Below are positions 8,243-16,408 of a DNA stretch of 33,011 bases, piece after piece. Position 1 is the first letter of the stretch. Each line of letters opens with the position of its first letter. Under the pieces are notes generated by a model that saw only the letters and a list, made by a program, of their open reading frames with translations, made no database searches and was not told the origin of the DNA. Made by a program: the position numbers and the translations under genes. This DNA comes from Candidatus Kapaibacterium sp. (GTDB lineage Bacteria; Bacteroidota; Ignavibacteria; Kapaibacteriales; Kapaibacteriaceae). The stretch lies in NCBI GenBank assembly GCA_030833725.1, contig JAURGP010000023.1, positions 1 to 33,011 of the forward strand. The letters are read 5' to 3'.

Positions 8243-8806
8243 ATGTCGGTTGCCCTGATTATTCTAGCCGTAGTGGTTGGTGGAGCACTGCTGATTGGCA
8301 TCTATGCCATCTCCGTGTATAACACGCTGGTGCGCCAGCGCAATGAGGCCGAAGAAGCGTTCAAGACGATCGACGTCTTCCTGAAGCAGCGCTACGACCT
8401 GATTCCCAATGTGGTCAACACCGTCAAGGGCTATGCCCAGCACGAGTCCGGCACCCTAGAAAAGGTGATTCAGGCACGGAACGTAGCCATGGCTGCCGGC
8501 GGTCACGACGGCGGTATGGCCGAGGCCGGTTTGGCTACGGCCCTGAAGTCCGTGTTTGCGCTTGCCGAGCAGTATCCCGATCTGAAAGCCAACACCGAGT
8601 TCTCGAAACTCCAAGACACCCTCACGCAGATTGAAGAGGGGATCCAGCGAGCACGCCGCTACTACAATGCCACGGCACGAGCGATGAACGACGCCGTGCA
8701 GACCTTCCCGAACAACATCATTGCCGGGATGTTCAACTTCAAGGCCATGGACTACTTCGACGTAGACGAGGCCAGCAAGGAGAACGTGGTTGTCTCGTTC
8801 GACTAG
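8243..8806 (+). CDS. lemA: LemA family protein
   Basis: This 187-residue protein has one N-terminal membrane helix (about 2-24) followed by the LemA core: YNTLVRQRNEAEEAFKTIDVFLKQRYDLIPNVVNTVKGYAQHE, a long helical bundle, and RRYYNATARAMNDAVQTFPNNIIAGMFNF near the end. LemA proteins are widespread membrane-anchored helical proteins of unknown biochemical role and are often encoded next to DUF2207 or TPM-domain proteins, as here. The downstream DUF2207 gene starts 10 bases after the lemA stop (or overlaps it if an upstream TTG is used), so the two are probably co-translated. The start is set by the AGGAGG site. Confidence 0.95.
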   Translation: MSVALIILAVVVGGALLIGIYAISVYNTLVRQRNEAEEAFKTIDVFLKQRYDLIPNVVNTVKGYAQHESGTLEKVIQARNVAMAAGGHDGGMAEAGLATALKSVFALAEQYPDLKANTEFSKLQDTLTQIEEGIQRARRYYNATARAMNDAVQTFPNNIIAGMFNFKAMDYFDVDEASKENVVVSFD

Positions 8807-8816
8807 CACCACGGTG

Positions 8817-10493
8817 ATGCTCCGACTCCTGCTCACGCTCATTCTGGGCTGCAGCACGCTGCTTGCCCCGCACCTCGCAGCTCAACAATACAAGCTGGTG
8901 GTGAAACATCTGCACGTGCAGATGCAGTTCGACACGGCAGGCTATGCCGACATACGTGAAACGATCGACGTTGAGTTCCTCCAGTCCATGCGAGGCATCT
9001 TCCGCACGATTCCTACGCGCAGTGTCATCAACGGTACAACCGTCGACCGCGTGATCGAGGACGTGGATTGTGCGGGCGATCCCTGGCAGCAAACAGACGA
9101 TGGAACGGGGCTGACCCTTCGCATTGGCGATCCCGACGTCTACCTCGACCCGGGACTGAAGCGCTACACCGTCTCGTATCGCATTCGCAATCCCTTGAAT
9201 CGGTTCGAATCCCATCAGGAGTTCTACTGGGACCTCCTGGGTACGCAGTGGCAGATCCCCATCGAGCACTTCTCGGCCCAGCTAGACTTCCCACCAACCG
9301 TCAATCTGGACAGTACGGACGTTGCCGGTGTTGCTGGCGACCGCGCCTCGGTAGGGCAACGAGGATCGCTCGTGGTGCTGCCTCAGCAGATTCTCATCGA
9401 CGTGCCAGAGCTGTTTGTTCCAGGCCAGGGCTACACGCTGGCTGTCCGGGTTCCACTGGCCGCCATTGCCGAGATGCCTGCGCCACAACCCTCGTGGGTG
9501 GTGCGGTTTCACGTGGTGCTGATCCTGTCGGTCCTTGTGCTGGTAGGGGGCTTGCTGGTGGTGTTCCGCGCGCGGAACCGGCCCCTTACCATCGCCACGG
9601 AGTACTTTCCACCCGAAGGCATCTCACCGGCCGTGGCCGGAGGTTTTGTGGATCACTCCGTGGATCAGCACGATGTGATCAGCTTGATTCCGTACCTGGC
9701 TTCGCATGGATACATGACGATTGAACACCGAGAAGACGGCGATCTGGTGTTCCACCGCACGAACCGTTCTGTAGCCGAGACTTCCCATCGCCTCCAACCA
9801 TTCGAGCAGACGTTCTACAGTGCACTCTTTGCCACGGGTAACACGGTTGAACTCAGCAGCTTGAAGAACCACTTCTACCAGCATCTTCAGCGAACACGCT
9901 CGCAGGTGCAACAGTGGATTAGCCGCCAGGGCTGGTACGCTGCCACGAAGACGAGGGCAGGCATTGCGTTGGGAATCTTCGGAACCCTCTCTGCCTTTGC
10001 CGGGGTGCTGTCGATTGCGGCAGGGAATCTCGAGGGGATCGCACTGCTGATCGCCGGCGGTGTGCTCCTGCTGTGCATTCGTTTGGTGAACACCCGCTCA
10101 GCCGAGGGCAACCTGATTCATCAGCGGGTTGAAGGCTTCCGACGCTTCGTCCAACGTGCCGAGCAACCCATGCTGGAAAAGCTCGTTGCCGAAGATCCTG
10201 CCTACTACGATAAAACCATGCCCTATGCTCTGGCCTTTGGCTATCTGAAGCAATGGAATCGCCGCTTCGCCAGCCTGAACGTCCAACCCCCAACGTGGTA
10301 CGCAGCCCCCTTCATGATGGGCATGCCCCACGGTGCCGCGTTCAACAGTTTCTCAGATTCCTTCACACACGAAGTCGACACCATTGGCAGCGTCTTTTCC
10401 AGCACACCCCAAGGCACCGGTGGTGGTAGCAGCGGTTTCAGCGGCATCAGCGTGGGTGGCGGCTCCGGCGGCGGTGGTGGCGGGGGCTGGTAA
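8817..10493 (+). CDS. DUF2207 family membrane protein
   Basis: This 558-residue protein has a signal peptide (MLRLLLTLILGCSTLLAPHLAAQ). An extracytoplasmic beta-rich DUF2207 domain follows (about 25-220), with IDVEFLQSMRGIFRTIP and FYWDLLGTQWQIPIEHFSAQLDFP. A transmembrane helix lies near 235-255, and a cytoplasmic region follows with two further helices near 390-430. The C-terminus is extremely Gly/Ser-rich and ends in GGGGGGGW, a hallmark of this family. It is paired with lemA, the usual arrangement for DUF2207; the role is unknown but probably at the cell envelope. An in-frame TTG at 8790 would overlap lemA; I prefer the ATG at 8817, which begins the signal peptide. Confidence 0.88.
   Translation: MLRLLLTLILGCSTLLAPHLAAQQYKLVVKHLHVQMQFDTAGYADIRETIDVEFLQSMRGIFRTIPTRSVINGTTVDRVIEDVDCAGDPWQQTDDGTGLTLRIGDPDVYLDPGLKRYTVSYRIRNPLNRFESHQEFYWDLLGTQWQIPIEHFSAQLDFPPTVNLDSTDVAGVAGDRASVGQRGSLVVLPQQILIDVPELFVPGQGYTLAVRVPLAAIAEMPAPQPSWVVRFHVVLILSVLVLVGGLLVVFRARNRPLTIATEYFPPEGISPAVAGGFVDHSVDQHDVISLIPYLASHGYMTIEHREDGDLVFHRTNRSVAETSHRLQPFEQTFYSALFATGNTVELSSLKNHFYQHLQRTRSQVQQWISRQGWYAATKTRAGIALGIFGTLSAFAGVLSIAAGNLEGIALLIAGGVLLLCIRLVNTRSAEGNLIHQRVEGFRRFVQRAEQPMLEKLVAEDPAYYDKTMPYALAFGYLKQWNRRFASLNVQPPTWYAAPFMMGMPHGAAFNSFSDSFTHEVDTIGSVFSSTPQGTGGGSSGFSGISVGGGSGGGGGGGW
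9543..9552 (+). repeat. Decamer GTAGGGGGCT, copy 5
   Basis: Exact copy in the DUF2207 gene, in the first internal membrane helix, read as Val-Gly-Gly. Confidence 0.75.
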
Positions 10494-10524
10494 GGGGCTA
10501 CCCAACTCGATGGTCGTCTCGTGG

Positions 10525-11826
10525 CTAGGCAAGCTCCCTGAGGAGGGCTTCACGCTCGATCTCGAGTTGGCGTATGCGGCGCTCGAGGTTGTCGAGCTCC
10601 TCGGGCATGGAGTCGATTTCGATGCGGAGGCGTGAGGCTGCTTCGTCGACGAGGTCGATGGCTTTGTCTGGGAGGAAGCGGTCGGTGATGTAGCGGTTCG
10701 ACAGTTGGGCAGCGGCTACGATGGCAGCATCGGTGATGCGTACGCCATGGTGGACTTCGTAGCGGTCCTTGAGGCCACGGAGGATGCTGATGGTATCGTC
10801 TACTGTCGGCTCGGCTACGAAGACCTTCTGGAAGCGACGCTCCAGGGCGGGGTCCTTTTCGACGTGCTTGCGGAACTCGTCTAGGGTGGTGGCACCAATA
10901 GCGCGTAGTTCGCCGCGAGCCAGAGCAGGCTTGAGGATGTTGGCAGCGTCCATGGCTCCGGAGGTGGCACCGGCCCCAATCAAGGTGTGCATCTCGTCGA
11001 TGAAGAGGATGAACTCGCCATCGGAGTCGGCAACTTCCTTGACCACGGCCTTGATGCGCTCTTCGAACTGGCCACGGTACTGCGTGCCGGCAATGAGTGC
11101 TCCCATGTCCAGGGCGAAGATGGTCTTCGACTTCAGTGATTCGGGTACGTCCTGCGACACAATGCGTTGGGCGATGCCCTCTACGATGGCCGTCTTACCC
11201 ACGCCCGGTTCGCCAATCAGCACTGGATTGTTCTTCGTGCGGCGCGACAAGACTTGTAACACGCGACGGATCTCGTCCTCGCGCCCAATCACCGGATCGA
11301 TCTTGCCCTTGCGTGCCTCGTCGTTGAGGTTGCGAGCGTACTTCTGCAGAGACTGGTAGGCATCCTCGGGATTCTGACTGGTAACCGTGCGATTGCCGCG
11401 AATCTCCTTGAGCACCTTCATGACGGCATCGCGCTGCACGCCCTGATCCTTCAGCAGCGCAGCAGCCTTGGAGGTACCGCTGAGCATGGCCAGCAAGAGA
11501 TGCTCCACGGAGACAAACTCATCACCGAGATTCTGCGCCTCGCCGAAAGCCCCTTGCAGGATCTTTTGCACGTCATTGGATACACTGGCGCTGGAGCTGC
11601 CCTGAACCGTCGGCAGAGCGCTGAGAGCTTCGTTGACCTTGGTACTGAGGAAGCCATGGTTGACGCCCAGCTTGTTGAGGATGGGCAGGGCAATCCCCTC
11701 GGAATCGCTCAGAATGCCCTGGAGCAGGTGAATCGCCTCTATCGTGCCATGGCCGGACGTCGTGGCCAGCTCCTGGGCCGATTGAATGGCTTCCTGGGAC
11801 TTGAGGGTGAGTTTGTTCATGTTCAT
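10525..11826 (-). CDS. clpB: ClpB disaggregase, N-terminal half only (N domain and first AAA module)
   Basis: The 433 residues match the first half of ClpB (about 860 residues when complete). The Clp-N double repeat spans about 1-145. NBD1 has Walker A GEPGVGKT (205-212), Walker B ILFIDE (273-278), a pore loop YRGQFEERI and the arginine-finger region ERRFQKVFV. The protein ends about 25 residues into the coiled-coil M domain ([25 protein letters not shown]) at a clean TAG. NBD2 and the C-terminal domain are absent; the next 31 bases lead straight into the convergent DUF2207 gene, so no remnant follows. It may be a partial copy, one half of a split disaggregase, or a degenerate paralog. A GGAG-type site precedes the ATG at 11826; a second ATG lies at 11820. 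I see no CIRCE element. Confidence 0.9.
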   Translation of the reverse strand: MNMNKLTLKSQEAIQSAQELATTSGHGTIEAIHLLQGILSDSEGIALPILNKLGVNHGFLSTKVNEALSALPTVQGSSSASVSNDVQKILQGAFGEAQNLGDEFVSVEHLLLAMLSGTSKAAALLKDQGVQRDAVMKVLKEIRGNRTVTSQNPEDAYQSLQKYARNLNDEARKGKIDPVIGREDEIRRVLQVLSRRTKNNPVLIGEPGVGKTAIVEGIAQRIVSQDVPESLKSKTIFALDMGALIAGTQYRGQFEERIKAVVKEVADSDGEFILFIDEMHTLIGAGATSGAMDAANILKPALARGELRAIGATTLDEFRKHVEKDPALERRFQKVFVAEPTVDDTISILRGLKDRYEVHHGVRITDAAIVAAAQLSNRYITDRFLPDKAIDLVDEAASRLRIEIDSMPEELDNLERRIRQLEIEREALLRELA

Positions 11827-11885
11827 GATAGCGTCTCCATTAACGGAGATGTACGACGAACAAGACGTCGGAATAGTTCGACACC

Positions 11886-11893
11886 TAAGTTTG
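11886..11893 (+). promoter_or_regulatory. Bacteroidota-type -7 box (TAAGTTTG) for the thioesterase gene
   Basis: Exact TAnnTTTG with only CCTG between it and the ATG at 11898, so the transcript should be leaderless. It sits in the 71-base divergent region between clpB and this gene. Confidence 0.6.
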
Positions 11894-11897
11894 CCTG

Positions 11898-12341
11898 ATG
11901 CAACTCACACCAAAAACACCGCGATTCCGCGAAATCATCCGCCATCACCTGCACCGCCAGGAGTTCATGAAGCACATTCGCTGTGAGCTTACGGTGATTG
12001 AACCCGGCTACGTGGAGGCCGTCATTGAGCTGGACACCATCCACCAGCAGCAGATTGGCCTTGTCCACGGGGGCGTGACGGCTACCATTGCCGATGTGGC
12101 CGCAGGGTTTGCTGGCTTTACGCTCGTGGGTGAGGACGAACACACCGTCACGGCCGAGATCAAGATCAGTTACTTCCGTAAGGGGCTTGGGCAGCGCTTG
12201 CGGGCTGTGGGCAGGGTGGTCAAGGCGGGTACGTCGATGCATTTTTGTGAAGCCGATGTCTTCTGCGTGCAGGCCGACGGCACGGAAGATCTGATTGCCC
12301 GGGCAACGACTACAATGGCCGTGATCGTTCCACGTATGTAG
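11898..12341 (+). CDS. PaaI-type hotdog-fold thioesterase
   Basis: This 147-residue protein is of normal length for the PaaI/YbgC-like hotdog acyl-CoA thioesterases. The characteristic central helix and loop are present as [21 protein letters not shown], where HGG and the following D belong to the catalytic region. The five-stranded sheet that follows ([29 protein letters not shown]) is also typical. The substrate acyl-CoA cannot be told from sequence. It is divergent from clpB, and the next gene (porX) starts 42 bases after its stop in the same direction. Confidence 0.85.
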   Translation: MQLTPKTPRFREIIRHHLHRQEFMKHIRCELTVIEPGYVEAVIELDTIHQQQIGLVHGGVTATIADVAAGFAGFTLVGEDEHTVTAEIKISYFRKGLGQRLRAVGRVVKAGTSMHFCEADVFCVQADGTEDLIARATTTMAVIVPRM

Positions 12342-12383
12342 AGCGACGCTAGCCACCCTTCATTCACCACTGCATGGTAGTTC

Positions 12384-13952
12384 ATGAACCGAATCCTGTG
12401 GGTCGATGATGAGATCGAACTACTGAAGCCACATCTGATGCTGCTGGAGCAGCGTGGCTACCACGTCATCACCGCCACCAACGGCGAGGACGCCATCGAG
12501 TTGGTGCAGACGGAACCACTGAATCTGGTGTTTCTGGATGAAACCATGGTGGGAATCTCTGGCCTGGAGACACTATCCGTGATCAAGGAGATGCATCCGT
12601 CGCTGCCGGTGGTGATGGTCACGAAGAACGAGCAGGAGTCGCTCATGGAGGATGCCATCGGTCGTAAGATCGACGACTACCTCACCAAGCCGGTGAATCC
12701 TACGCAGATTCTGGCAGCCTGCAAGAAGTTCCTCGACTCACGGCGAATCGCCGAAGCACGCATCACGCAGGATTTCCAGCAGGAGTACAGCTCGATCACG
12801 CGCCGCCTGATGGATCGACTGGACTGGAGTGAGTGGCTGGACATCTACCTGAAGCTGGTGCAGCGCAGTGTGGAACTCGATCATCATGCCGATGTAGGGT
12901 TGTCGCAGTCCTTGAACGATCAGTGGAAGGAGTGCAACGCCGCCTTCTGCAAGTTCATAGAGCAGGACTACCTGTCGTGGCTGGGTGATCGTGATAAGCG
13001 TCAGGAGGGGATGCCCCTGCTGTCTCCGCACATTCTGGATCAGTTCCTCGTTCCACGGCTGCAGAACGGACGACCGACGTTCTTTATCGTGGTGGACTGC
13101 ATGCGCCTGGATCAGTGGTTGGTGATGGAACAGCATCTGCGTGGCATGTTCTCGATCGATCGCCACTACTACTGTGGCATCCTGCCAACGTCAACACCCT
13201 ATGCACGCAACTCCATCTTTGCTGGCCTCTTTCCAACCGACATCAACAAACACTACCCGCAGTTTGCCATCGATGAACGGGGGACCGACGAGCACACACT
13301 GAACAAGAATGAGAAGGAACTGCTCCAGCTCTTTTTGAAGCGCCGACGCATCACGCTCAAGAACGATCTGCAGTACATCAAGATCATCGACACGGACTTC
13401 GGCAAACGCATCGAACAGGACATTCTGCGCTATGCCAAGAATCAGCTCACGGCGATTGTCATCAATGCCGTCGACATGATTGCCCACTCCAGGTCGGACT
13501 ATCCTATCCTGAAGGAGATTGCTCCGGACGAACCTGCCTACCGAACCCTCACGAACTCTTGGTTCCAGCACTCCTCCTTCTACGGCATCCTGAAGTACCT
13601 GTCCACGGTAAAGGACGTCCAGATCGTGATCACGACGGACCATGGTAGCGTGCGGTGCCTGCGCCCCAGCAAGGTGATCGGGGATCGTGATACCACCACA
13701 AACCTCCGGTACAAGATCGGCCGAAACGTCAAGGGCGAGGAACGCGACGCCATGATCATCCGCAACCCCGAGGAGTACAAGATTCCTGCTCCTGGCTTGG
13801 CCACAACCTGCGTGATTGCCAAGGAGGATCGTTACTTCGTGTATCCAACGGACTACAACAAGTACGTCGCCAAGTACCGGGACTCATTTCAGCATGGTGG
13901 AATCTCCCTCGAGGAGATGATCCTTCCTGTTGTAGTTTTGGAGCCCCGGTAA
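12384..13952 (+). CDS. porX: PorX-type response regulator with PglZ domain (type IX secretion regulator)
   Basis: This 522-residue two-domain protein begins with a receiver domain (1-115) with D8, D9, phosphoacceptor D52 (FLDETM) and K102 (YLTKP). A helical linker follows. A PglZ/alkaline-phosphatase-fold domain (about 230-520) holds VDCMRLDQW (D238, D243), LPTSTPYARNS (T271, matching the expected nucleophile position), NAVDMIAH (D364), TTDHGS (D419, H420) and a terminal HGGISLEEM. This is the architecture of PorX, which acts with the histidine kinase PorY to control type IX secretion genes in Bacteroidota; PglZ-domain phosphodiesterase activity on oligonucleotides has been reported. No PorY or por genes are nearby. 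I see no Shine-Dalgarno sequence. Confidence 0.92.
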   Translation: MNRILWVDDEIELLKPHLMLLEQRGYHVITATNGEDAIELVQTEPLNLVFLDETMVGISGLETLSVIKEMHPSLPVVMVTKNEQESLMEDAIGRKIDDYLTKPVNPTQILAACKKFLDSRRIAEARITQDFQQEYSSITRRLMDRLDWSEWLDIYLKLVQRSVELDHHADVGLSQSLNDQWKECNAAFCKFIEQDYLSWLGDRDKRQEGMPLLSPHILDQFLVPRLQNGRPTFFIVVDCMRLDQWLVMEQHLRGMFSIDRHYYCGILPTSTPYARNSIFAGLFPTDINKHYPQFAIDERGTDEHTLNKNEKELLQLFLKRRRITLKNDLQYIKIIDTDFGKRIEQDILRYAKNQLTAIVINAVDMIAHSRSDYPILKEIAPDEPAYRTLTNSWFQHSSFYGILKYLSTVKDVQIVITTDHGSVRCLRPSKVIGDRDTTTNLRYKIGRNVKGEERDAMIIRNPEEYKIPAPGLATTCVIAKEDRYFVYPTDYNKYVAKYRDSFQHGGISLEEMILPVVVLEPR

Positions 13953-13980
13953 CGGTTGTTCTGTAGTACGTGAGGTAGAG

Positions 13981-14517
13981 ATGAGCGTTCAAATCCTTCG
14001 ATCAGAAGGTGAAGCGCAAACCATCGAGCTTGGTGAGCAGTTTGCAACGCAGCTTCAGCGTGGTGATCTGGTGGTTCTGCACGGAGATCTTGGGGCTGGA
14101 AAGACGGAATTCGTCAAAGGCGTGTGTCGGTTTCTCGAAGTGGATGATCTGGTGACGAGTCCCACCTTCTCCATCATCAACCAGTATGAGGGAAGGCTCC
14201 AGGATGGCAGCACGGTTGCGATCTACCACGTGGACCTCTACCGCATCGAGCGGCCTGAGGAACTCGCCGAGGTGGGATTCGACGACATGGTGTTTGCCCA
14301 CGACGCCATCAAACTCGTGGAATGGCCCGAGCACGCTGGTACCCATCTGCCGGAGCAGTACTGGAGTGTCACGATCCAAGCGAATGAGGAAGACCAGGGC
14401 CATGATGATTTGCGGACGATTACCATTCGCCGCATTCAGACGCAGGAGATACCAACGCACGAGATATCAACGCACGAGAATTCATTGACCACGTCGTCAC
14501 TACCACCCATACCATGA
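13981..14517 (+). CDS. tsaE: tRNA threonylcarbamoyladenosine biosynthesis ATPase TsaE
   Basis: TsaE is the P-loop ATPase that supports TsaB/TsaD in making t6A at position 37 of ANN-decoding tRNAs. The Walker A motif GDLGAGKT is at 35-42, followed by SPTFSIINQY and the conserved YHVDLYRI..PEEL and LVEWPEHAG blocks. The core ends near residue 155. The remaining tail of about 23 residues is unusual: it encodes three degenerate 15-bp tandem repeats (QEIPTHEISTHENS region). A GAGG-type ribosome site precedes the ATG. The stop overlaps the next gene's start (ATGATG at 14514), so tsaE and the aminotransferase are coupled. TsaB and TsaD are not in the window. Confidence 0.94.
   Translation: MSVQILRSEGEAQTIELGEQFATQLQRGDLVVLHGDLGAGKTEFVKGVCRFLEVDDLVTSPTFSIINQYEGRLQDGSTVAIYHVDLYRIERPEELAEVGFDDMVFAHDAIKLVEWPEHAGTHLPEQYWSVTIQANEEDQGHDDLRTITIRRIQTQEIPTHEISTHENSLTTSSLPPIP
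14440..14484 (+). repeat. 15-bp tandem repeat, three units, in the tsaE tail
   Basis: The units are ACGCAGGAGATACCA, ACGCACGAGATATCA and ACGCACGAGAATTCA. They are in frame (15 = 5 codons) and encode roughly T-x-E-I-x repeats outside the conserved TsaE core. This looks like a recent slippage-type tail extension. Confidence 0.85.
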
Positions 14518-15692
14518 TGCAAATAGCTGATCGCATGTCCCGCCTGGGCACCGAAACTGCCTTCGAAGTTCTGTTGAAAGCCCGTGCGCTGGAGGCTCAG
14601 GGTAAGCACATTGTGCACCTCGAGATTGGTGAGCCGGATTTCGATACTCCGCAGAACATCATTGAAGCGGCAAAGAAGGCTCTCGATGACGGCTTTACGC
14701 ACTACGGACCCTCGGCAGGATTGCCCCAGGCACGTGAGGCTGTGGCCAACTACGTCAACGCCACACGCGGCTACCAGATGTGGGATGCCGACAACGTGGT
14801 GATTACGCCCGGTGCCAAGCCCATCATGTTCTTTGGCATGATGGCTGTGCTGAACGAGGGCGATGAAGTGATCTATCCCAATCCGGGCTTTCCGATCTAC
14901 GAGTCGGTGATCAACTTCCTTGGCGCCAAGCCCGTTCCATTGCAGTTGAAGGAGGAAAAAGAGTTCCGCTTCGACATTGCCGACCTCGAGGCTCTGATCA
15001 CCCCCCGCACGAAAATGCTCATCATCAACACGCCGCAGAACCCCACCGGTGGTATCCTCACGCGCGAGGATCTGCAGCAGATAGCCGAGCTGTCGGTGAA
15101 GCACAACCTGATCGTCCTGAGTGATGAGATCTACAGCCAGGTAGTGTACGGTGACTTCCAGCACACGTCGATCACGGAGTTCGACGGCATGGCCGAGCGC
15201 ACGATGATCCTAGACGGTTTCTCCAAGACCTTTGCGATGACAGGATGGCGCTTGGGCTACGGACTGTTTCCCAAGGACATCGCCAAGCTGGTGGCCAAGC
15301 TGCAAACCAACTGTACCTCGTGCACCAGCTCCTTCTCCCAGATTGCTGGAATCGAAGCCCTGAGCGATCGCACGCTACCTGCGGTAAACATCTTCCTGAA
15401 GGAGTTCGAGAAGCGCCGCGACTTGATTGTCGAGCACCTGAATACCATTCCAGGGTTCCGCTGTCACAAGCCTCACGGAGCCTTCTACGTGTTTCCGAAC
15501 ATCGCCGATACGGGAATGACCAGTCAGGAAATGGAAACCTTCCTCCTGAACGAAGCAGGTGTAGCCTGTCTGTCGGGCACAGCATTCGGCGCCCACGGCG
15601 AGGGCTTCATTCGGTTCTCCTACGCCAATAGCCTTGAAAACATCGAAGAGGCCATGCACCGCGTGAAGGCTGCCCTTGAGCGTCGTGGATGA
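14514..15692 (+). CDS. PLP-dependent class I/II aminotransferase (AspC-like)
   Basis: This 392-residue fold-type I aminotransferase has the expected motifs: LEIGEPDFDTP near the N-terminus, HYGPSAGLPQAREAVA, ITPGAKPIMFFGMMA, NTPQNPTGG (around 172-180), SDEIYSQVVYG, and the PLP Schiff-base lysine K238 in DGFSKTFAMTGWRLGYG. The C-terminal arginine block is FIRFSYANS. This group (class Ib) usually transaminates aspartate, and some members also act on prephenate or aromatic amino acids; I cannot fix the substrate. It is translationally coupled to tsaE upstream and overlaps the AlkD-like gene downstream. Confidence 0.9.
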   Translation: MMQIADRMSRLGTETAFEVLLKARALEAQGKHIVHLEIGEPDFDTPQNIIEAAKKALDDGFTHYGPSAGLPQAREAVANYVNATRGYQMWDADNVVITPGAKPIMFFGMMAVLNEGDEVIYPNPGFPIYESVINFLGAKPVPLQLKEEKEFRFDIADLEALITPRTKMLIINTPQNPTGGILTREDLQQIAELSVKHNLIVLSDEIYSQVVYGDFQHTSITEFDGMAERTMILDGFSKTFAMTGWRLGYGLFPKDIAKLVAKLQTNCTSCTSSFSQIAGIEALSDRTLPAVNIFLKEFEKRRDLIVEHLNTIPGFRCHKPHGAFYVFPNIADTGMTSQEMETFLLNEAGVACLSGTAFGAHGEGFIRFSYANSLENIEEAMHRVKAALERRG

Positions 15693-16359
15693 TTCTACCG
15701 TAGCGTACGTTGATGATCTCACGGCACGCTTGGCATCGTATGCAGATGCCGAGCGTGCCGTTTCCATGCGTGCCTACATGCGCGATCAGTTCGGCTTCTT
15801 TGGCATTCCGGCCCCACTTCGTAGGCAGATCACCCGGAGCGTTCACGTCGATTGGCAGTACCCACTATTAGCAGCGGAGCTCCTGTTTCAACGCGAGCAT
15901 CGCGAGTGTCACTACGTTGCCTGCGATCTGCTGGCAACTCCTCGTACGTTGCGGTCGCTTACGATCACGGACGTCCCCAGCATCGTTCGCCTGATCACCA
16001 CCAAGAGCTGGTGGGACACCGTCGACGTGTTGGCTCCCACCGTGCTCGGAGGCATCCTGCGCGCGGATCGTGTCCGCTTGCGGGAGCTGGCGATGGACTG
16101 GTGTGCGTCGGACAACATCTGGCTGCAACGAACGGCGATCATCATCCAACTGAAGTACAAGGCAGACACCGACGCAGATCTCCTCTTCGAACTGATCCTG
16201 CAGCGGGCAGCGTCGAAGGAGTTCTTTGTGCGGAAGGGGGCTGGATGGGCGCTTCGCGAGTATGCCAAGGTAGCACCCGAAGCTGTCATCGGTTTTGTGG
16301 AGACGCACCGATCTCGGTTATCACCCCTGACGGTTCGAGAAGCTCTGAAGCATCATTGA
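15685..16359 (+). CDS. AlkD-like DNA alkylation repair protein
   Basis: The protein of about 224 residues is built of ALK/HEAT-like helical repeats, as in AlkD DNA glycosylases, which excise alkylated 3-methyl- and 7-methylpurines. Recognisable blocks are FGIPAPLRRQI near the N-terminus, KSWWDTVDVLAPTVLG, which carries the Trp and Asp positions of the AlkD catalytic cleft, WLQRTAIIIQLKYK, and FFVRKGAGWALREYAK near the end. The start is uncertain. A GTG at 15685 overlaps the aminotransferase stop by 8 bases, and an in-frame TTG at 15676 would add three residues. The stop codon lies inside a perfect 8-bp hairpin. Confidence 0.82.
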   Translation: MDDSTVAYVDDLTARLASYADAERAVSMRAYMRDQFGFFGIPAPLRRQITRSVHVDWQYPLLAAELLFQREHRECHYVACDLLATPRTLRSLTITDVPSIVRLITTKSWWDTVDVLAPTVLGGILRADRVRLRELAMDWCASDNIWLQRTAIIIQLKYKADTDADLLFELILQRAASKEFFVRKGAGWALREYAKVAPEAVIGFVETHRSRLSPLTVREALKHH

Positions 16360-16370
16360 ACGCAATGATG
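16351..16370 (+). terminator. Hairpin across the alkD stop codon
   Basis: A perfect 8-bp stem, CATCATTG and CAATGATG, flanks an AACG loop. It contains the TGA stop of the AlkD-like gene. No T-tract follows, so it is a candidate bidirectional termination or mRNA-end structure between convergent genes, not a classical intrinsic terminator. Confidence 0.4.
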
Positions 16371-16388
16371 GGCTCATATAACATGTAT

Positions 16389-16406
16389 GGGCTCATGTAT
16401 GAGCCC
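16389..16406. terminator. Palindrome between convergent alkD and CDF genes
   Basis: GGGCTCA and TGAGCCC form a perfect 7-bp stem around a TGTA loop, 2 bases from the end of the CDF gene. A direct partial copy (ATGGGCTCATAT) lies 20 bases upstream. It probably serves as a bidirectional 3'-end structure; the lack of a T-run keeps confidence low. Confidence 0.4.
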
Positions 16407-16408
16407 TC

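Noticed and set aside
11827-11897. Possible CIRCE or other heat-shock operator upstream of clpB
   Set aside because: No TTAGCACTC-N9-GAGTGCTAA element is present. The only inverted match, CGACGAAC with GTTCGACA, is imperfect and too weak to report.
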